Positions 26,796 to 35,545 of a DNA stretch of 64,000 bases are shown here, in pieces (within the stretch, counting starts at the first letter, position 1; each line of letters opens with the position of its first letter). The position numbers and the translations under genes were made by a program. The notes beneath the pieces are model-generated. The model was not told the DNA's origin. It saw nothing but the letters and a program-made list of their open reading frames with translations, and did no database searches. The stretch spans positions 26,785-90,784 of the forward strand of contig NZ_AJYK02000061.1 of NCBI RefSeq assembly GCF_000286955.2, written 5' to 3'. The DNA comes from Vibrio rumoiensis 1S-45. Lineage in GTDB: Bacteria; Pseudomonadota; Gammaproteobacteria; Enterobacterales; Vibrionaceae.

Positions 26796-26829
26796 TATTC
26801 TTCTATTCCTCGTTGCGGTCACTTGGGTA

Positions 26830-27006
26830 TTAATGATCCCAGCGATACGGGCGATAGATTTTCCGTCCATTATCGGTGACAACAATAATTTGGCTTCGAT
26901 TTAAGTCTAGTTCTAATTTATGTATCCCTTGCCTTGAATCAAGGTAAGCACGTTTAAAACGCTCTTGAACACTTTGGACAACAGTGGATGGTTTTTTCTC
27001 TTTCAT
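26830..27006 (-). CDS. Small 58-aa hypothetical protein upstream of yceH
   Basis: A short minus-strand ORF runs from ATG 27006 to TAA at 26830-26832. It begins [21 protein letters not shown] and ends [13 protein letters not shown]. The composition is basic and polar, with a predicted helix followed by a strand-turn ([16 protein letters not shown]). It lies 34 bp before yceH on the same strand. The ribosome site is weak. I do not recognise the family; the ordered look of the sequence and the arrangement support a real gene. Confidence 0.5.
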   Translation of the reverse strand: MKEKKPSTVVQSVQERFKRAYLDSRQGIHKLELDLNRSQIIVVTDNGRKIYRPYRWDH

Positions 27007-27237
27007 AGTTAAGAAGAATTCACTTTCTAAACAATCTTGTCAATAGCTTATATTGGTTTGTCTGCTTACTAATCAACAAGAAAGCTGCACCTTTATGTCA
27101 TTGTTGGCTATCTAAAACTCTGGTTTTGCCTTAATCGACTTTTATTTTGATTTTAAGTCTGTTTTGTCGGTTTGGTATATGGTTTAATTTACTGAGATGA
27201 AAGTATTTAGTGAATCACTATAAATTAAGGAACAACT

Positions 27238-27555
27238 ATGGCTAACGTATTTGAGATCGTAAACCAAGCTCGTCGTAAGAATAAATTAAAACGTGAAATT
27301 CTTGATAATGAAAAGAAAATCCGCGATAACCGTAAACGTGTTGATTTGCTTGAAAACTTACTGGATTACATCAAGCCAGAAATGACACACGAAGAAATCA
27401 TCGCTATCGTGAAAAACATGAAAGCCGATTATGAAGACCGTGTTGATGACCACATCATCAATGGTGCGGAAATTTCAAAACAGCGCCGTGAAATCAGCCG
27501 TAAAATTCGTGAACTAACAGAAGCTGACAAACTTCAGCATGCTGCTAAAAAATAA
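27238..27555 (+). CDS. yeeX: DUF496 family protein YeeX
   Basis: Basic, strongly helical protein of 105 aa that aligns along its length with E. coli Yee[31 protein letters not shown] and [11 protein letters not shown] are the shared blocks. Most of it is predicted coiled coil. Function is not established, though nucleoid association has been suggested for the family. AAGGAAC precedes the ATG, and a terminator follows. Confidence 0.92.
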   Translation: MANVFEIVNQARRKNKLKREILDNEKKIRDNRKRVDLLENLLDYIKPEMTHEEIIAIVKNMKADYEDRVDDHIINGAEISKQRREISRKIRELTEADKLQHAAKK

Positions 27556-27571
27556 TTAACGACATGATTTT

Positions 27572-27597
27572 AAGGGCTCTTTATGGGCCCTTTATTT
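27572..27597 (+). terminator. Terminator after yeeX
   Basis: AAGGGC (27572-27577) pairs with GCCCTT (27587-27592), with the T-rich run TTTATTTT after it. Confidence 0.8.
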
Positions 27598-27637
27598 TAT
27601 CTGCTTGCCGATACATTTGATTAAAGGAATATGAACA

Positions 27638-28300
27638 ATGACTTTCAAACATTCTCTTTTACAACCTTTCGCTCTAGTAGCACTGTTTGGTTTTAGCGCG
27701 TCTGCTTTGGCGAGCGTAACCATTAGCGTTCCTTCTGATGTTAAAGTCCTTGCCGTAAATAGTGAAGAACCCGAACTCAGTGGCGGTATATTTTCAAGCA
27801 GCAAAAGTGTGACATTACCAGATGGTGAAAACCAGATCGTATTTCGCTATTCACCAGTATTTCAACAAGGTGGCGATCAAACAACCGTCAATACTGATGC
27901 GATTATCACAAAATTCACCGCATCCAATACTGAGTTAACGCTTGAAGTCCCAGAATATCGTTCAGCAGATAAAGCCCAAGACTTTGATAATAACCCTGCT
28001 TGGAAATTAGTTGATGAAAAAGGTAATGCCGTTGACGTTCAGCAAGATAAGCTCATTAAAAATGGCATACAGCTTGGTAGACAATACGATGCTGAGTCTA
28101 TCGCTTATAACAAAAAGGGTGGCATTGCCGCCATCGCACCAACAGGTGCTTCTGTAGCGGCCGTATCAGCAGCCAATGTCCAAGTCCCAGTCAATAGCCA
28201 GTACAAAACAACCGAAGAACAAATGTTGCATTATTGGTACGACAAAGCGGATAAAGAAACCAAACAACGATTTATTCAGTCGATCATTCAAGTTAAATAA
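27638..28300 (+). CDS. DUF2057 (YccT/UPF0319) family secreted protein
   Basis: Exported protein of 220 aa. A signal peptide (MTFKHSLLQPFALVALFGFSASALA) precedes the DUF2057 region, with VTISVPSDVKVLAVNSEE and LPDGENQIVFRYSPVF as family blocks. The C-terminus ends in the helical LHYWYDKADKETKQRFIQSI, often seen in this family. YccT of E. coli (CsgI) affects curli assembly, but no curli genes are seen here, so the function is open. Confidence 0.87.
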   Translation: MTFKHSLLQPFALVALFGFSASALASVTISVPSDVKVLAVNSEEPELSGGIFSSSKSVTLPDGENQIVFRYSPVFQQGGDQTTVNTDAIITKFTASNTELTLEVPEYRSADKAQDFDNNPAWKLVDEKGNAVDVQQDKLIKNGIQLGRQYDAESIAYNKKGGIAAIAPTGASVAAVSAANVQVPVNSQYKTTEEQMLHYWYDKADKETKQRFIQSIIQVK

Positions 28301-28320
28301 CCACTAATATCGATATCCAA

Positions 28321-28354
28321 ACGGACAACCACAGCATTACGGTTGTCCGTTTTC
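28321..28354 (+). terminator. Terminator after the DUF2057 gene
   Basis: ACGGACAACC (28321-28330) pairs perfectly with GGTTGTCCGT (28341-28350) across a 10-nt loop, followed by TTTTCTC. Confidence 0.9.
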
Positions 28355-28671
28355 TCGTTTTGATTATTTCGATTGCTTATACGCTCTAATTTATCTCTTT
28401 ATTACCCTCTATTTCGCTTCCCACATAGCGCATATTTCCCCTTTTTCAAGCCTGCTTTCATTCTCTCTGCATTTTTTTATTCAAACTCACATTTTGTATT
28501 ATTAAAACACAAATTTAACTGAGAATAATTTACATCTAGGAAATTAGTCCCTATAACCAATTCGGTATTAAATATTTATGATTTTATACAGATAAAAGAA
28601 TTATTCATGAATATTCATTATTGAAACCCCTACATTTCATTATAAATAGGACGAGAATCCAAGGATATAAA
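28355..28671 (+). other. AT-rich leader of the alginate lyase gene
   Basis: This stretch has no credible ORF. It is very AT-rich, most strongly from 28490 onward (long A/T runs around 28495-28620), which suits a promoter region with curved DNA. I could not assign a specific operator; the ribosome site AAGGAT precedes 28672. Confidence 0.5.
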
Positions 28672-30459
28672 ATGAAAATAAATCATACAAAAACAAAATT
28701 ATCCGTTGCCATTTTAGCTATCTGTGGCATTTCATTAGCTCAAGCTGCCACAGTCAATAATTCAAGTTTTGAAAGCGGTTGGGATGGCTGGAACGATAGC
28801 GATCCAAGTTCGCTATCCTCTGTTGCATACACAGGTAACCAGTCTGCAAAATTATCCGGTTCAAGCGGTAAAATAGAACAAACCATTACCATTGAAAAGA
28901 ATGCCACGTACGAGCTTAGTGCTTATGTTAAAGGTGCAGGAACCATTGGGGTGACTGGCTCTGGAATCAGCCAAACCAAAAATACAAGTGCATCAGATTG
29001 GGAAAAAGTCACGTTAACCTTTAATTCTTCCGACGCTAACTCAGTCACTATTTACGGCGCATACTTTAGCGGTGAAGGTCGATTTGATGACTTTACCTTA
29101 ACTAAAGTCAGCGAAGGGAGCAGCGAACCAACCGATCCCGGAACCGGTACCGCCGTACAATGTAGTGGCAATAGCGCACTGACAGTGATTGCAGCAACGG
29201 ATGACGGAAGCCATGATGGCCATGGCCCAAGCAATGCCATTGATAATAACTATGGAGCGGAATCTCGTTGGTCTTCAAATGGTCAAGGTAAAGCCATTAT
29301 TTTCAACCTAGGCGTAGTCGCCAATGTAAAAGAAATGTCTGTCGCTTGGTATAACGGAAATAGCCGTAACTCTTATTTTGATATTGAAACCTCTGCTAAC
29401 GGCACCGATTGGAACAATGTATATTCTGGCGGTGTTTCAAGTGGTAGTAATTCAGGCTTAGAAACCTATGATATTGCCGATTCTGATGCACAATATGTGA
29501 AGGTCATCGGTCAAGGGAACTCAGTAAACACTTGGAATAGTATGGTTGAAGCGGTGATAAAAGGATGCAGCGATGGCTCGACGCCAACCATACCAACCCC
29601 CCCTACTGATGGGCTTGATCCAGATGTTGCACCTTCAGGTAACTTTGAACTGATCGATTGGACATTAGGTGTACCAATTGATGAAGACGATAACGGCAAA
29701 TCCGATACAATTAAAGAAGTCGAACTCAGCAGTGGGTATGAACTGTTCCCTTATTTCTATACCGGCTCTGATGGCGGCATGGTATTTCGCAGCTATGTCA
29801 GTGGTCCTAAAACGTCAACAGGAACAAGTTACACTCGCTCTGAACTCAGAGAAATGCTGCGTCGAGGTGATGACAGTATTGGTACTCAAGGCGTAAACGA
29901 TAATAACTGGGTATTCTCAAGTGCGCCTTCTTCTGATCTGTCTGATGCCGGTGGCATTGATGGCGTATTAGAAGCGACCTTGGCCGTGAATCACGTAACA
30001 ACAACTGGGGATAGTGGACAAATTGGCCGTGTTATTGTTGGGCAAATTCACGCCAATGATGATGAACCTGTGCGTATCTATTACCGTAAACTGCCAAATA
30101 ACAGTAAAGGTTCGATTTACTTTGCCCACGAACCTCGCACTGGTAGTGAACAATATTATGAGTTAATTGGTTCAAGAAGCAGTTCGGCTAGCAATCCTTC
30201 CGATGGTATCGCGCTTGATGAGAAGTTCAGCTACAAAATCCAAGTAACAGGCAATACGTTGTTTGTAACGATTTCTCGTGAGGGGAAAGCCGATATTACT
30301 GAAGAAGTGAATATGGGCTCAAGTGGTTATGATGAAGGCGGTCAATACATGTACTTCAAAGCGGGTGTTTACAATCAAAATAACACTGGTGACAGTGACG
30401 ATTATGCTCAAGCAACGTTCTATAGCTTAAGCAACAAACACACAGGCTATAGTCATTAA
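28672..30459 (+). CDS. Secreted alginate lyase, PL7 family, with two carbohydrate-binding regions
   Basis: Extracellular polysaccharide lyase, 595 aa, with a signal peptide (MKINHTKTKLSVAILAICGISLAQA). Residues about 26-145 form a CBM-like jelly roll (NNSSFESGWDGWND). About 160-305 is an F5/8-type C (CBM32-like) domain (DDGSHDGHGPSNAIDNNYGAESRW). A Thr/Pro linker leads to the PL7 catalytic domain (about 325-595) with RSELRE near 388, QIH near 458 and YFKAGVYNQ near 561, the three standard PL7 motifs. It cleaves alginate by beta-elimination. No other alginate genes lie nearby. The start has AAGGAT; a longer in-frame start at 28621 is not needed. Confidence 0.93.
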   Translation: MKINHTKTKLSVAILAICGISLAQAATVNNSSFESGWDGWNDSDPSSLSSVAYTGNQSAKLSGSSGKIEQTITIEKNATYELSAYVKGAGTIGVTGSGISQTKNTSASDWEKVTLTFNSSDANSVTIYGAYFSGEGRFDDFTLTKVSEGSSEPTDPGTGTAVQCSGNSALTVIAATDDGSHDGHGPSNAIDNNYGAESRWSSNGQGKAIIFNLGVVANVKEMSVAWYNGNSRNSYFDIETSANGTDWNNVYSGGVSSGSNSGLETYDIADSDAQYVKVIGQGNSVNTWNSMVEAVIKGCSDGSTPTIPTPPTDGLDPDVAPSGNFELIDWTLGVPIDEDDNGKSDTIKEVELSSGYELFPYFYTGSDGGMVFRSYVSGPKTSTGTSYTRSELREMLRRGDDSIGTQGVNDNNWVFSSAPSSDLSDAGGIDGVLEATLAVNHVTTTGDSGQIGRVIVGQIHANDDEPVRIYYRKLPNNSKGSIYFAHEPRTGSEQYYELIGSRSSSASNPSDGIALDEKFSYKIQVTGNTLFVTISREGKADITEEVNMGSSGYDEGGQYMYFKAGVYNQNNTGDSDDYAQATFYSLSNKHTGYSH

Positions 30460-30530
30460 TCGCTATAGATATTCGGTAATGACAACACATCAATGCCGGT
30501 AGTGACGAGATCAGAAGTTTTATAATAAAA

Positions 30531-30580
30531 AAGGGTTTAACGATTGGAGAAATGATTCCCTCTACGTTAAGCCCTTGTTT
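30531..30580. terminator. Bidirectional terminator between alginate lyase and helicase genes
   Basis: AAGGGTTTAACG (30531-30542) pairs with CGTTAAGCCCTT (30565-30576) with one G-T pair; A-rich and T-rich flanks suit both convergent genes. Confidence 0.8.
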
Positions 30581-30620
30581 TCAAATTATTCTCTTTGAAA
30601 ATAAATCAAATAGTAAAACC

Positions 30621-31955
30621 TTACTCGTCGTCTTTAACCACCGGATTCTTTTTCTTTTTCGGCATAAATACTTGCTCACCCACTGCCACATTTTTGTAGA
30701 AGCTATTATCGCGTTTAACTGGTTTCTTCGGTGTTGTTGCACCTTTGCTTGCCGCTTTTTTCGCTTTAACTGGGCCTTTCTTATTGAATGGCTGACGTGG
30801 TTTAATGCCTTTAAATTTACCTTTCAAACCTTCCAGTTCAGAGAAAGTAAGATCTTGCTGTAAATAGGTTTCAATGTTCTTAAAGCTCACCCAATCTTTA
30901 GGGCCAACCAAAGACATAGCCGTCCCTTTGTTACCCGCACGACCAGTACGACCAACACGGTGAACGTATTCTTCTGTGTGCTTTGGCATATCAAAGTTAA
31001 TAACGTGCGTAACATTAGCAATATCTAAGCCACGAGAGGCAATGTCTGTCGTCACAAGAATTTTATGCACTGAGCGCTCAAATTGGCTCATGATGTTATT
31101 ACGTTGGGTTTGATTCAACCCACCACTTAACGCGACCGCTTTTAATTTTTGTTCATTTAATTTCACCGTTAAACGCTCGGTATCAACACGAGTTGCAGTA
31201 AAAATGATCACTTGCTTGTATTCGGCTTCTTGCAATAAACGCTCAAGAATCGCTTCTTTATGATCGAGGTGATCACAAAGGTAAAAAGATTGATCAATAT
31301 CTTTATGTTCTTCCGCAGAAGCACCAATTGAAATGCGCTTTGGATCATTCAATAATTCTGAAGACAATCCATTTACTTCTGCGTGATCTAATGTTGCAGA
31401 AAACATCAATGTTTGACGACGACGATGTTTTGCCGCTTTATGAATTTTCAATAATTCAGGAGCAAAACCAAGATCTAACATGCGATCTGCTTCGTCTAAA
31501 ATCAGGGTTTCAACCCCTTCTAAATAAAGAGAACGGTGCTCAAGGTGATCCGCTAAGCGACCTGGGGTAGCTACAATAAATCGAGGATATTTACGTAAGG
31601 CTTTTACTTGATCGTTAAAGTTCTCGCCACCCACAATCAAAGTGCCAGTGTAAGATAACCCACCTAACATGGATTTTAACTCTCCAAATACTTGTTTCGC
31701 CAATTCACGCGTCGGGGCCAAAATGACACCGCGAGGATCTTTTGCCGACAGGGATTTCGTTTTTAGCGCCTTATGCAGCATAGGTAAAACAAATGCTAAT
31801 GTTTTGCCAGAACCGGTTTTGGACGAGGCCAATAAGTCTTTACCCGCAATAGCAACAGGAATAGCTTGACGCTGAATGTCGGTTGCTTTTGAGAAGTTAT
31901 AATGTTGTAGATTTTTTAGTAGACGATTATCTAGACCAAGATCTTTAAATTGCAA
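30621..31955 (-). CDS. DEAD-box ATP-dependent RNA helicase
   Basis: RNA helicase of about 444 aa. Motifs in order: Q motif ATDIQRQAIP, I SSKTGSGKT, Ia PTRELA, Ib ATPGRL, II DEAD, III SAT, V TTDIASRGLDIA and VI HRVGRTGRAG. The C-terminal 80 residues are rich in Lys and Pro and probably bind RNA. The best start is a TTG at 31955 (reading MQFKDLGLDNRLL) with GGAG 8 nt upstream; the earlier in-frame ATGs at 32006 and 31994 have no ribosome site and would add residues not typical of the family. It cannot be placed firmly as RhlE or SrmB. Confidence 0.9.
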   Translation of the reverse strand: MQFKDLGLDNRLLKNLQHYNFSKATDIQRQAIPVAIAGKDLLASSKTGSGKTLAFVLPMLHKALKTKSLSAKDPRGVILAPTRELAKQVFGELKSMLGGLSYTGTLIVGGENFNDQVKALRKYPRFIVATPGRLADHLEHRSLYLEGVETLILDEADRMLDLGFAPELLKIHKAAKHRRRQTLMFSATLDHAEVNGLSSELLNDPKRISIGASAEEHKDIDQSFYLCDHLDHKEAILERLLQEAEYKQVIIFTATRVDTERLTVKLNEQKLKAVALSGGLNQTQRNNIMSQFERSVHKILVTTDIASRGLDIANVTHVINFDMPKHTEEYVHRVGRTGRAGNKGTAMSLVGPKDWVSFKNIETYLQQDLTFSELEGLKGKFKGIKPRQPFNKKGPVKAKKAASKGATTPKKPVKRDNSFYKNVAVGEQVFMPKKKKNPVVKDDE

Positions 31956-32067
31956 AGGGTGTGCTCCAAGGGAAATAAAAACAAAATCGCGCATATAATA
32001 GCACAACCCACAGAAAGTTACTTCTGAGAGCGAATGAATTTAAGCAAGAAAATTACCAATCAATAAA

Positions 32068-33069
32068 TCATAAGGTTTGACGAATTTTTAACTTACGAGG
32101 GATCAATTCAACACCAGAATTATAACGTTTGGCCGAGGCGTTCAGCGCAAGTTCCAAAGCACTGTCTGCAATCAGTTCAAATCGTTGAGAAAGTGAATTG
32201 ATTTTAATGGGTAAAAAGTCCAATAAACGGTTGTCGCCATAGGTGGCAATTTTAATGGTTTTCATCAATTCAGGGTGCTCAAACAACACATCTAACACCC
32301 CTTCTAGTAAAGTATAAGAAGTGGTAATAATCGCATCCGGCAAGTTATCTTCATTCAGCCATTTTTGCATGACCATTCGGCCAGTCTCACCATTAAAAAG
32401 CGCACCATATTCAATTTGTGGTTGAATGCGATGCCCTAGTTTTTCTTGCTTACGTACCGCAGCTTCAAAACCTAACTGACGTTCTTTTGAAATATTCAAT
32501 TCTGGTAATGCGCCAATCAATCCAACACTTTTAACCTCAGAAGATAATACTGAAGACGTTAATTGCAGTGCTCCGTCAAAATCTTCACTGATCACACAAC
32601 TAAAAAATTCATCATCGAGTGGCCTATCGAGCGCGATAACGGGCGTTCCTTTATTTTGGATCGAAAGGTAGAACTCATTCGCATCTTTCATAGAACTCGC
32701 CACAAACAGAGCATCAATACGTCTACTAACCAAAGCGTTCACAATCGATTTTTCTGTTTGAGGATCATCACCTGAGCTACCAATTAAAATTTGATACCCA
32801 GCTTGACGAGAATTGAATTCCAATAATTTGGCTAACCGAGCGTAACTGCTGTTTTCTAAATCTGGGATCACGAGACCAAACGATCGGCTTTGCCCTGCAC
32901 GTAAAGAAGAAGCCGCATGATCTGGCTGGTAATTATGCTCTTCTACCACTGCCATCACTTTTTTCTGAGTCTTTTGGCTGATTCGATACTTGGTCGCTTT
33001 ACCATTAATGACATAGCTGGCGGTGGTTCGAGACACTCCAGCCAGCTTTGCTATTTCATCAAGAGTCAT
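32068..33069 (-). CDS. cra: Catabolite repressor/activator Cra (FruR), LacI family
   Basis: LacI-type regulator of 333 aa, divergent from fruBKA. The N-terminal helix-turn-helix (LDEIAKLAGVSRTTASYVINGKATKYRIS) has the long hinge typical of FruR/Cra, followed by the sugar-binding-like core. The effector is expected to be fructose 1-phosphate, the product of the FruA/FruB system. Three Cra palindromes lie in the fruR-fruB gap, which suits local control and autoregulation. Confidence 0.92.
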   Translation of the reverse strand: MTLDEIAKLAGVSRTTASYVINGKATKYRISQKTQKKVMAVVEEHNYQPDHAASSLRAGQSRSFGLVIPDLENSSYARLAKLLEFNSRQAGYQILIGSSGDDPQTEKSIVNALVSRRIDALFVASSMKDANEFYLSIQNKGTPVIALDRPLDDEFFSCVISEDFDGALQLTSSVLSSEVKSVGLIGALPELNISKERQLGFEAAVRKQEKLGHRIQPQIEYGALFNGETGRMVMQKWLNEDNLPDAIITTSYTLLEGVLDVLFEHPELMKTIKIATYGDNRLLDFLPIKINSLSQRFELIADSALELALNASAKRYNSGVELIPRKLKIRQTL

Positions 33070-33150
33070 TCGGTTTCCCCGCTAATACGCTCATTATGTG
33101 CACTGGATCAAAATTATATTGCTAAGATCAATATGTCGGTTGAATTATAA

Positions 33151-33188
33151 GCTGAATCGATTCAGTATAAAAGCTGAAAGGATTCAGC
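33151..33188. promoter_or_regulatory. Two tandem Cra operators, cra-fruB region
   Basis: GCTGAATCGATTCAG (33151-33165) and GCTGAAAGGATTCAGC (33173-33188) match the Cra/FruR consensus TGAAWCGNTTCA closely. Their centres are 22-23 bp apart, about two helical turns. Confidence 0.88.
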
Positions 33189-33272
33189 AAATTTGAAGTT
33201 TGGTCACATAAAGCTAAAATTCTTGTTAAAGGATGAGTAGCATTCTTGATAAAAATGTCTTCAAATCGATTT

Positions 33273-33309
33273 GCTGAATTTTTTTACCAATTTGCTGAAA
33301 CGATTCAGC
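33273..33309. promoter_or_regulatory. Third Cra operator with an adjacent half-site
   Basis: GCTGAAACGATTCAGC (33294-33309) is an almost ideal Cra site. A half-site GCTGAAT lies at 33273-33279, next to AAATCGATTT. This group is nearest fruB (start 33414) and would set its expression. Confidence 0.87.
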
Positions 33310-33413
33310 TTTAACAAATATGAGAGAGTTTGGTTATACCGACATCTGTAATCTAGTATTCAGAAATGGCTGTATAGGTATTCACTCCAAAACTCCAAAC
33401 AAGAGGCACAACC

Positions 33414-34547
33414 ATGCTCATTTTAACACCTCAAGAAGTGACACTTGCTCAAACAGCTACTGATAAAATTGCTGCCATCAAAAATATCGCTCAAAGCTTA
33501 ACCCAACAAGGTTATGTTGAAGCCGATTACGTCAATGGCATGCTAAATAGAGAAGAACAATCTTCCACTTTTCTCGGTAACGGTATTGCGATTCCACATG
33601 GCACGACAGAAACCCGCGGTCTGGTTCAAAAAACAGGCGTGAGTGTTCACCACTTTCCAAAAGGCGTGGACTGGGGAAATGGTACGGTGTATGTGGCCAT
33701 TGGTATTGCCGCTAAATCTGATGAGCATTTAGGTATTTTAAAACAACTGACTAAAGTGTTATCGGCTGATGGTGTAGAAACCGCCCTTAAGAATGCCAAA
33801 ACCGAGCAAGATATTATCGAAGTATTAAATGGCAAAACTCAGTTAATGGCCGATTTCGATGCGTCTTTAATTCAACTGAAATTCCCAGCCAGTGACATGC
33901 TACAAATGACGGCCGTTGCCGGTGGCTTATTACGCAATACAGGCTGCACTGGCGATGAGTACATTTCTGAGATCATCACTAAGAAGCCAACGGATATCGG
34001 CGCTGGTTTATGGTTAGTGAGTGGTGGCCATGGTGTGAACCGCTCTGCGATGTCGTTTGTTTCAACCGCCAATGATTGTGAGTTTGAAGGCAAACAAGTG
34101 AAAGGCTTAATTGCGTTTGCTGCATGCAATGCTAGCCATAAAGCTTTATTAAATAAACTCACTCAATTCATCCTAACAAAGCGCCAGCAAGACATATTGG
34201 ACGCCGATGTTAACGGCCTATTGGACATGTTCGATTTGTCCGAAAAAGCACCAGAAATGACTCAAGGCAGTGCCAATACTGCCACCTTTAAAATCAAAAA
34301 CACTCATGGCTTGCATGCTCGACCTGGCGCCATGCTGGTAGCAGAAGCCAAGAAATTTGAAGCGACTATTCGAGTTGAAAACTTAGATGGCGATGGAGGC
34401 AGCGTCAACGCTAAAAGCTTAATGAAAGTAATAGCTCTCGGAGTCAAACATGGTCATCGCCTGCAATTTACCGCCGATGGTGCTGATGCCGAGTTAGCGC
34501 TTACTTCGATTGGTAAAGCGATTGAATCTGGACTTGGTGAAGGTTAA
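33414..34547 (+). CDS. fruB: Fructose PTS diphosphoryl transfer protein (EIIA-FPr)
   Basis: Cytoplasmic phosphocarrier of 377 aa. The N-terminal EIIA domain (about 1-145) has its phospho-His in NGIAIPHGTTETRG; a middle linker domain follows; the C-terminal HPr-like domain (about 290-377) has NTHGLHARPGAMLV with the second phospho-His. It takes phosphate from Enzyme I and passes it to FruA. AGAGGCAC precedes the start. fruK follows after 9 bp. Confidence 0.95.
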   Translation: MLILTPQEVTLAQTATDKIAAIKNIAQSLTQQGYVEADYVNGMLNREEQSSTFLGNGIAIPHGTTETRGLVQKTGVSVHHFPKGVDWGNGTVYVAIGIAAKSDEHLGILKQLTKVLSADGVETALKNAKTEQDIIEVLNGKTQLMADFDASLIQLKFPASDMLQMTAVAGGLLRNTGCTGDEYISEIITKKPTDIGAGLWLVSGGHGVNRSAMSFVSTANDCEFEGKQVKGLIAFAACNASHKALLNKLTQFILTKRQQDILDADVNGLLDMFDLSEKAPEMTQGSANTATFKIKNTHGLHARPGAMLVAEAKKFEATIRVENLDGDGGSVNAKSLMKVIALGVKHGHRLQFTADGADAELALTSIGKAIESGLGEG

Positions 34548-34556
34548 GGAACCGTT

Positions 34557-35498
34557 ATGTCAAACTTTAAAGTTGTCACTATTACGCTTAACCCTGCTTT
34601 AGATTTAACTGGCCACCTTGTGGATCAATTGAATGTTGGCAGTGTTAGCTTAGTTTCAAAAAGCACGCTTCACCCTGCAGGTAAAGGGGTCAACGTTGCA
34701 AAAGTGCTTTGTGATCTAGGTGCACAGGTCACTGTAACCGGATTTTTAGGGTCTGATAACCAAGCCCCATTTTGCCAATTATTTGAACAAATAAAGGCCA
34801 CCGATCGCTTTGTGCGTGTTGCCGGTGCGACACGCATTAATGTCAAGCTGGTCGATTCAGCCAGCGATGTCAGTGACATTAATTTTCCTGGGGTAGAAGT
34901 GAATCAAGCCGCTATCGAGGCCTTTGAACACACGCTGGAAGAACTATCAGAAGATCATGATTACTTTGTCATGGCCGGTAGTTTACCTCGTGGCGTCTCT
35001 CCTGAACTCTCCGCTAAGTGGATTAACTTACTGCATAAAAAAGGTAAAAAAGTCATTTTTGATAGTAGCCGTGAAGCACTGAAAGCTGGTCTAGATTCGC
35101 GGCCTTGGCTCATTAAGCCCAATGATGAAGAGCTTTCAGAATTGCTTAATCAAGAATTAACAACAACAGAAGCATGCCAACAAGCTGCACTCACTTTGGA
35201 ATCAAAAGGCATTGAAAATATTGTGATTTCAATGGGCGCAAAAGGCGTGATGTGGTTAAACCAAGGTCAATGGCGACAAGCTCAGCCACCACGTATGCAA
35301 GTAATAAGTACCGTTGGAGCAGGTGACACTTTAGTTGCAGGGTTAACTTGGGGGCACCTTAATCAATGGGCACAGGACGATATTTTAAGTTTTTCGACCG
35401 CATTATCTGCGCTAGCGGTAACACAAATTGGTGTCGGCGTTCCAGATCTTGCTTCGGTTACTCGCCTACAACAACAAATTAATATCAACACACTATAA
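34557..35498 (+). CDS. fruK: 1-phosphofructokinase
   Basis: PfkB-family sugar kinase of 313 aa that converts fructose 1-phosphate to fructose 1,6-bisphosphate. Motifs are TLNPALDLTG at the N-terminus, HPAGKGVNVAKVL for sugar binding, KPNDEELSELL and the ATP/anion-hole motif VGAGDTLVAG with the catalytic Asp. Removal of fructose 1-phosphate by this enzyme lowers the effector of Cra. It lies between fruB and fruA in the operon. Confidence 0.95.
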   Translation: MSNFKVVTITLNPALDLTGHLVDQLNVGSVSLVSKSTLHPAGKGVNVAKVLCDLGAQVTVTGFLGSDNQAPFCQLFEQIKATDRFVRVAGATRINVKLVDSASDVSDINFPGVEVNQAAIEAFEHTLEELSEDHDYFVMAGSLPRGVSPELSAKWINLLHKKGKKVIFDSSREALKAGLDSRPWLIKPNDEELSELLNQELTTTEACQQAALTLESKGIENIVISMGAKGVMWLNQGQWRQAQPPRMQVISTVGAGDTLVAGLTWGHLNQWAQDDILSFSTALSALAVTQIGVGVPDLASVTRLQQQININTL

Positions 35499-35508
35499 GT
35501 TGGTTCGA

Positions 35509-35523
35509 TTGCACTCAGTGCAA
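35509..35523 (+). other. Small palindrome between fruK and fruA
   Basis: TTGCACT-C-AGTGCAA is a perfect 7-bp inverted repeat with one central base. No U-tract follows, so it may affect mRNA stability. Confidence 0.45.
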
Positions 35524-35545
35524 CAAATAATAACAGGGACATCCT

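Noticed and set aside
30552..30863. Plus-strand ORF over the helicase C-terminus
   Set aside because: It is a Phe/Cys-rich shadow of the Lys/Glu-rich helicase tail and includes the terminator hairpin.
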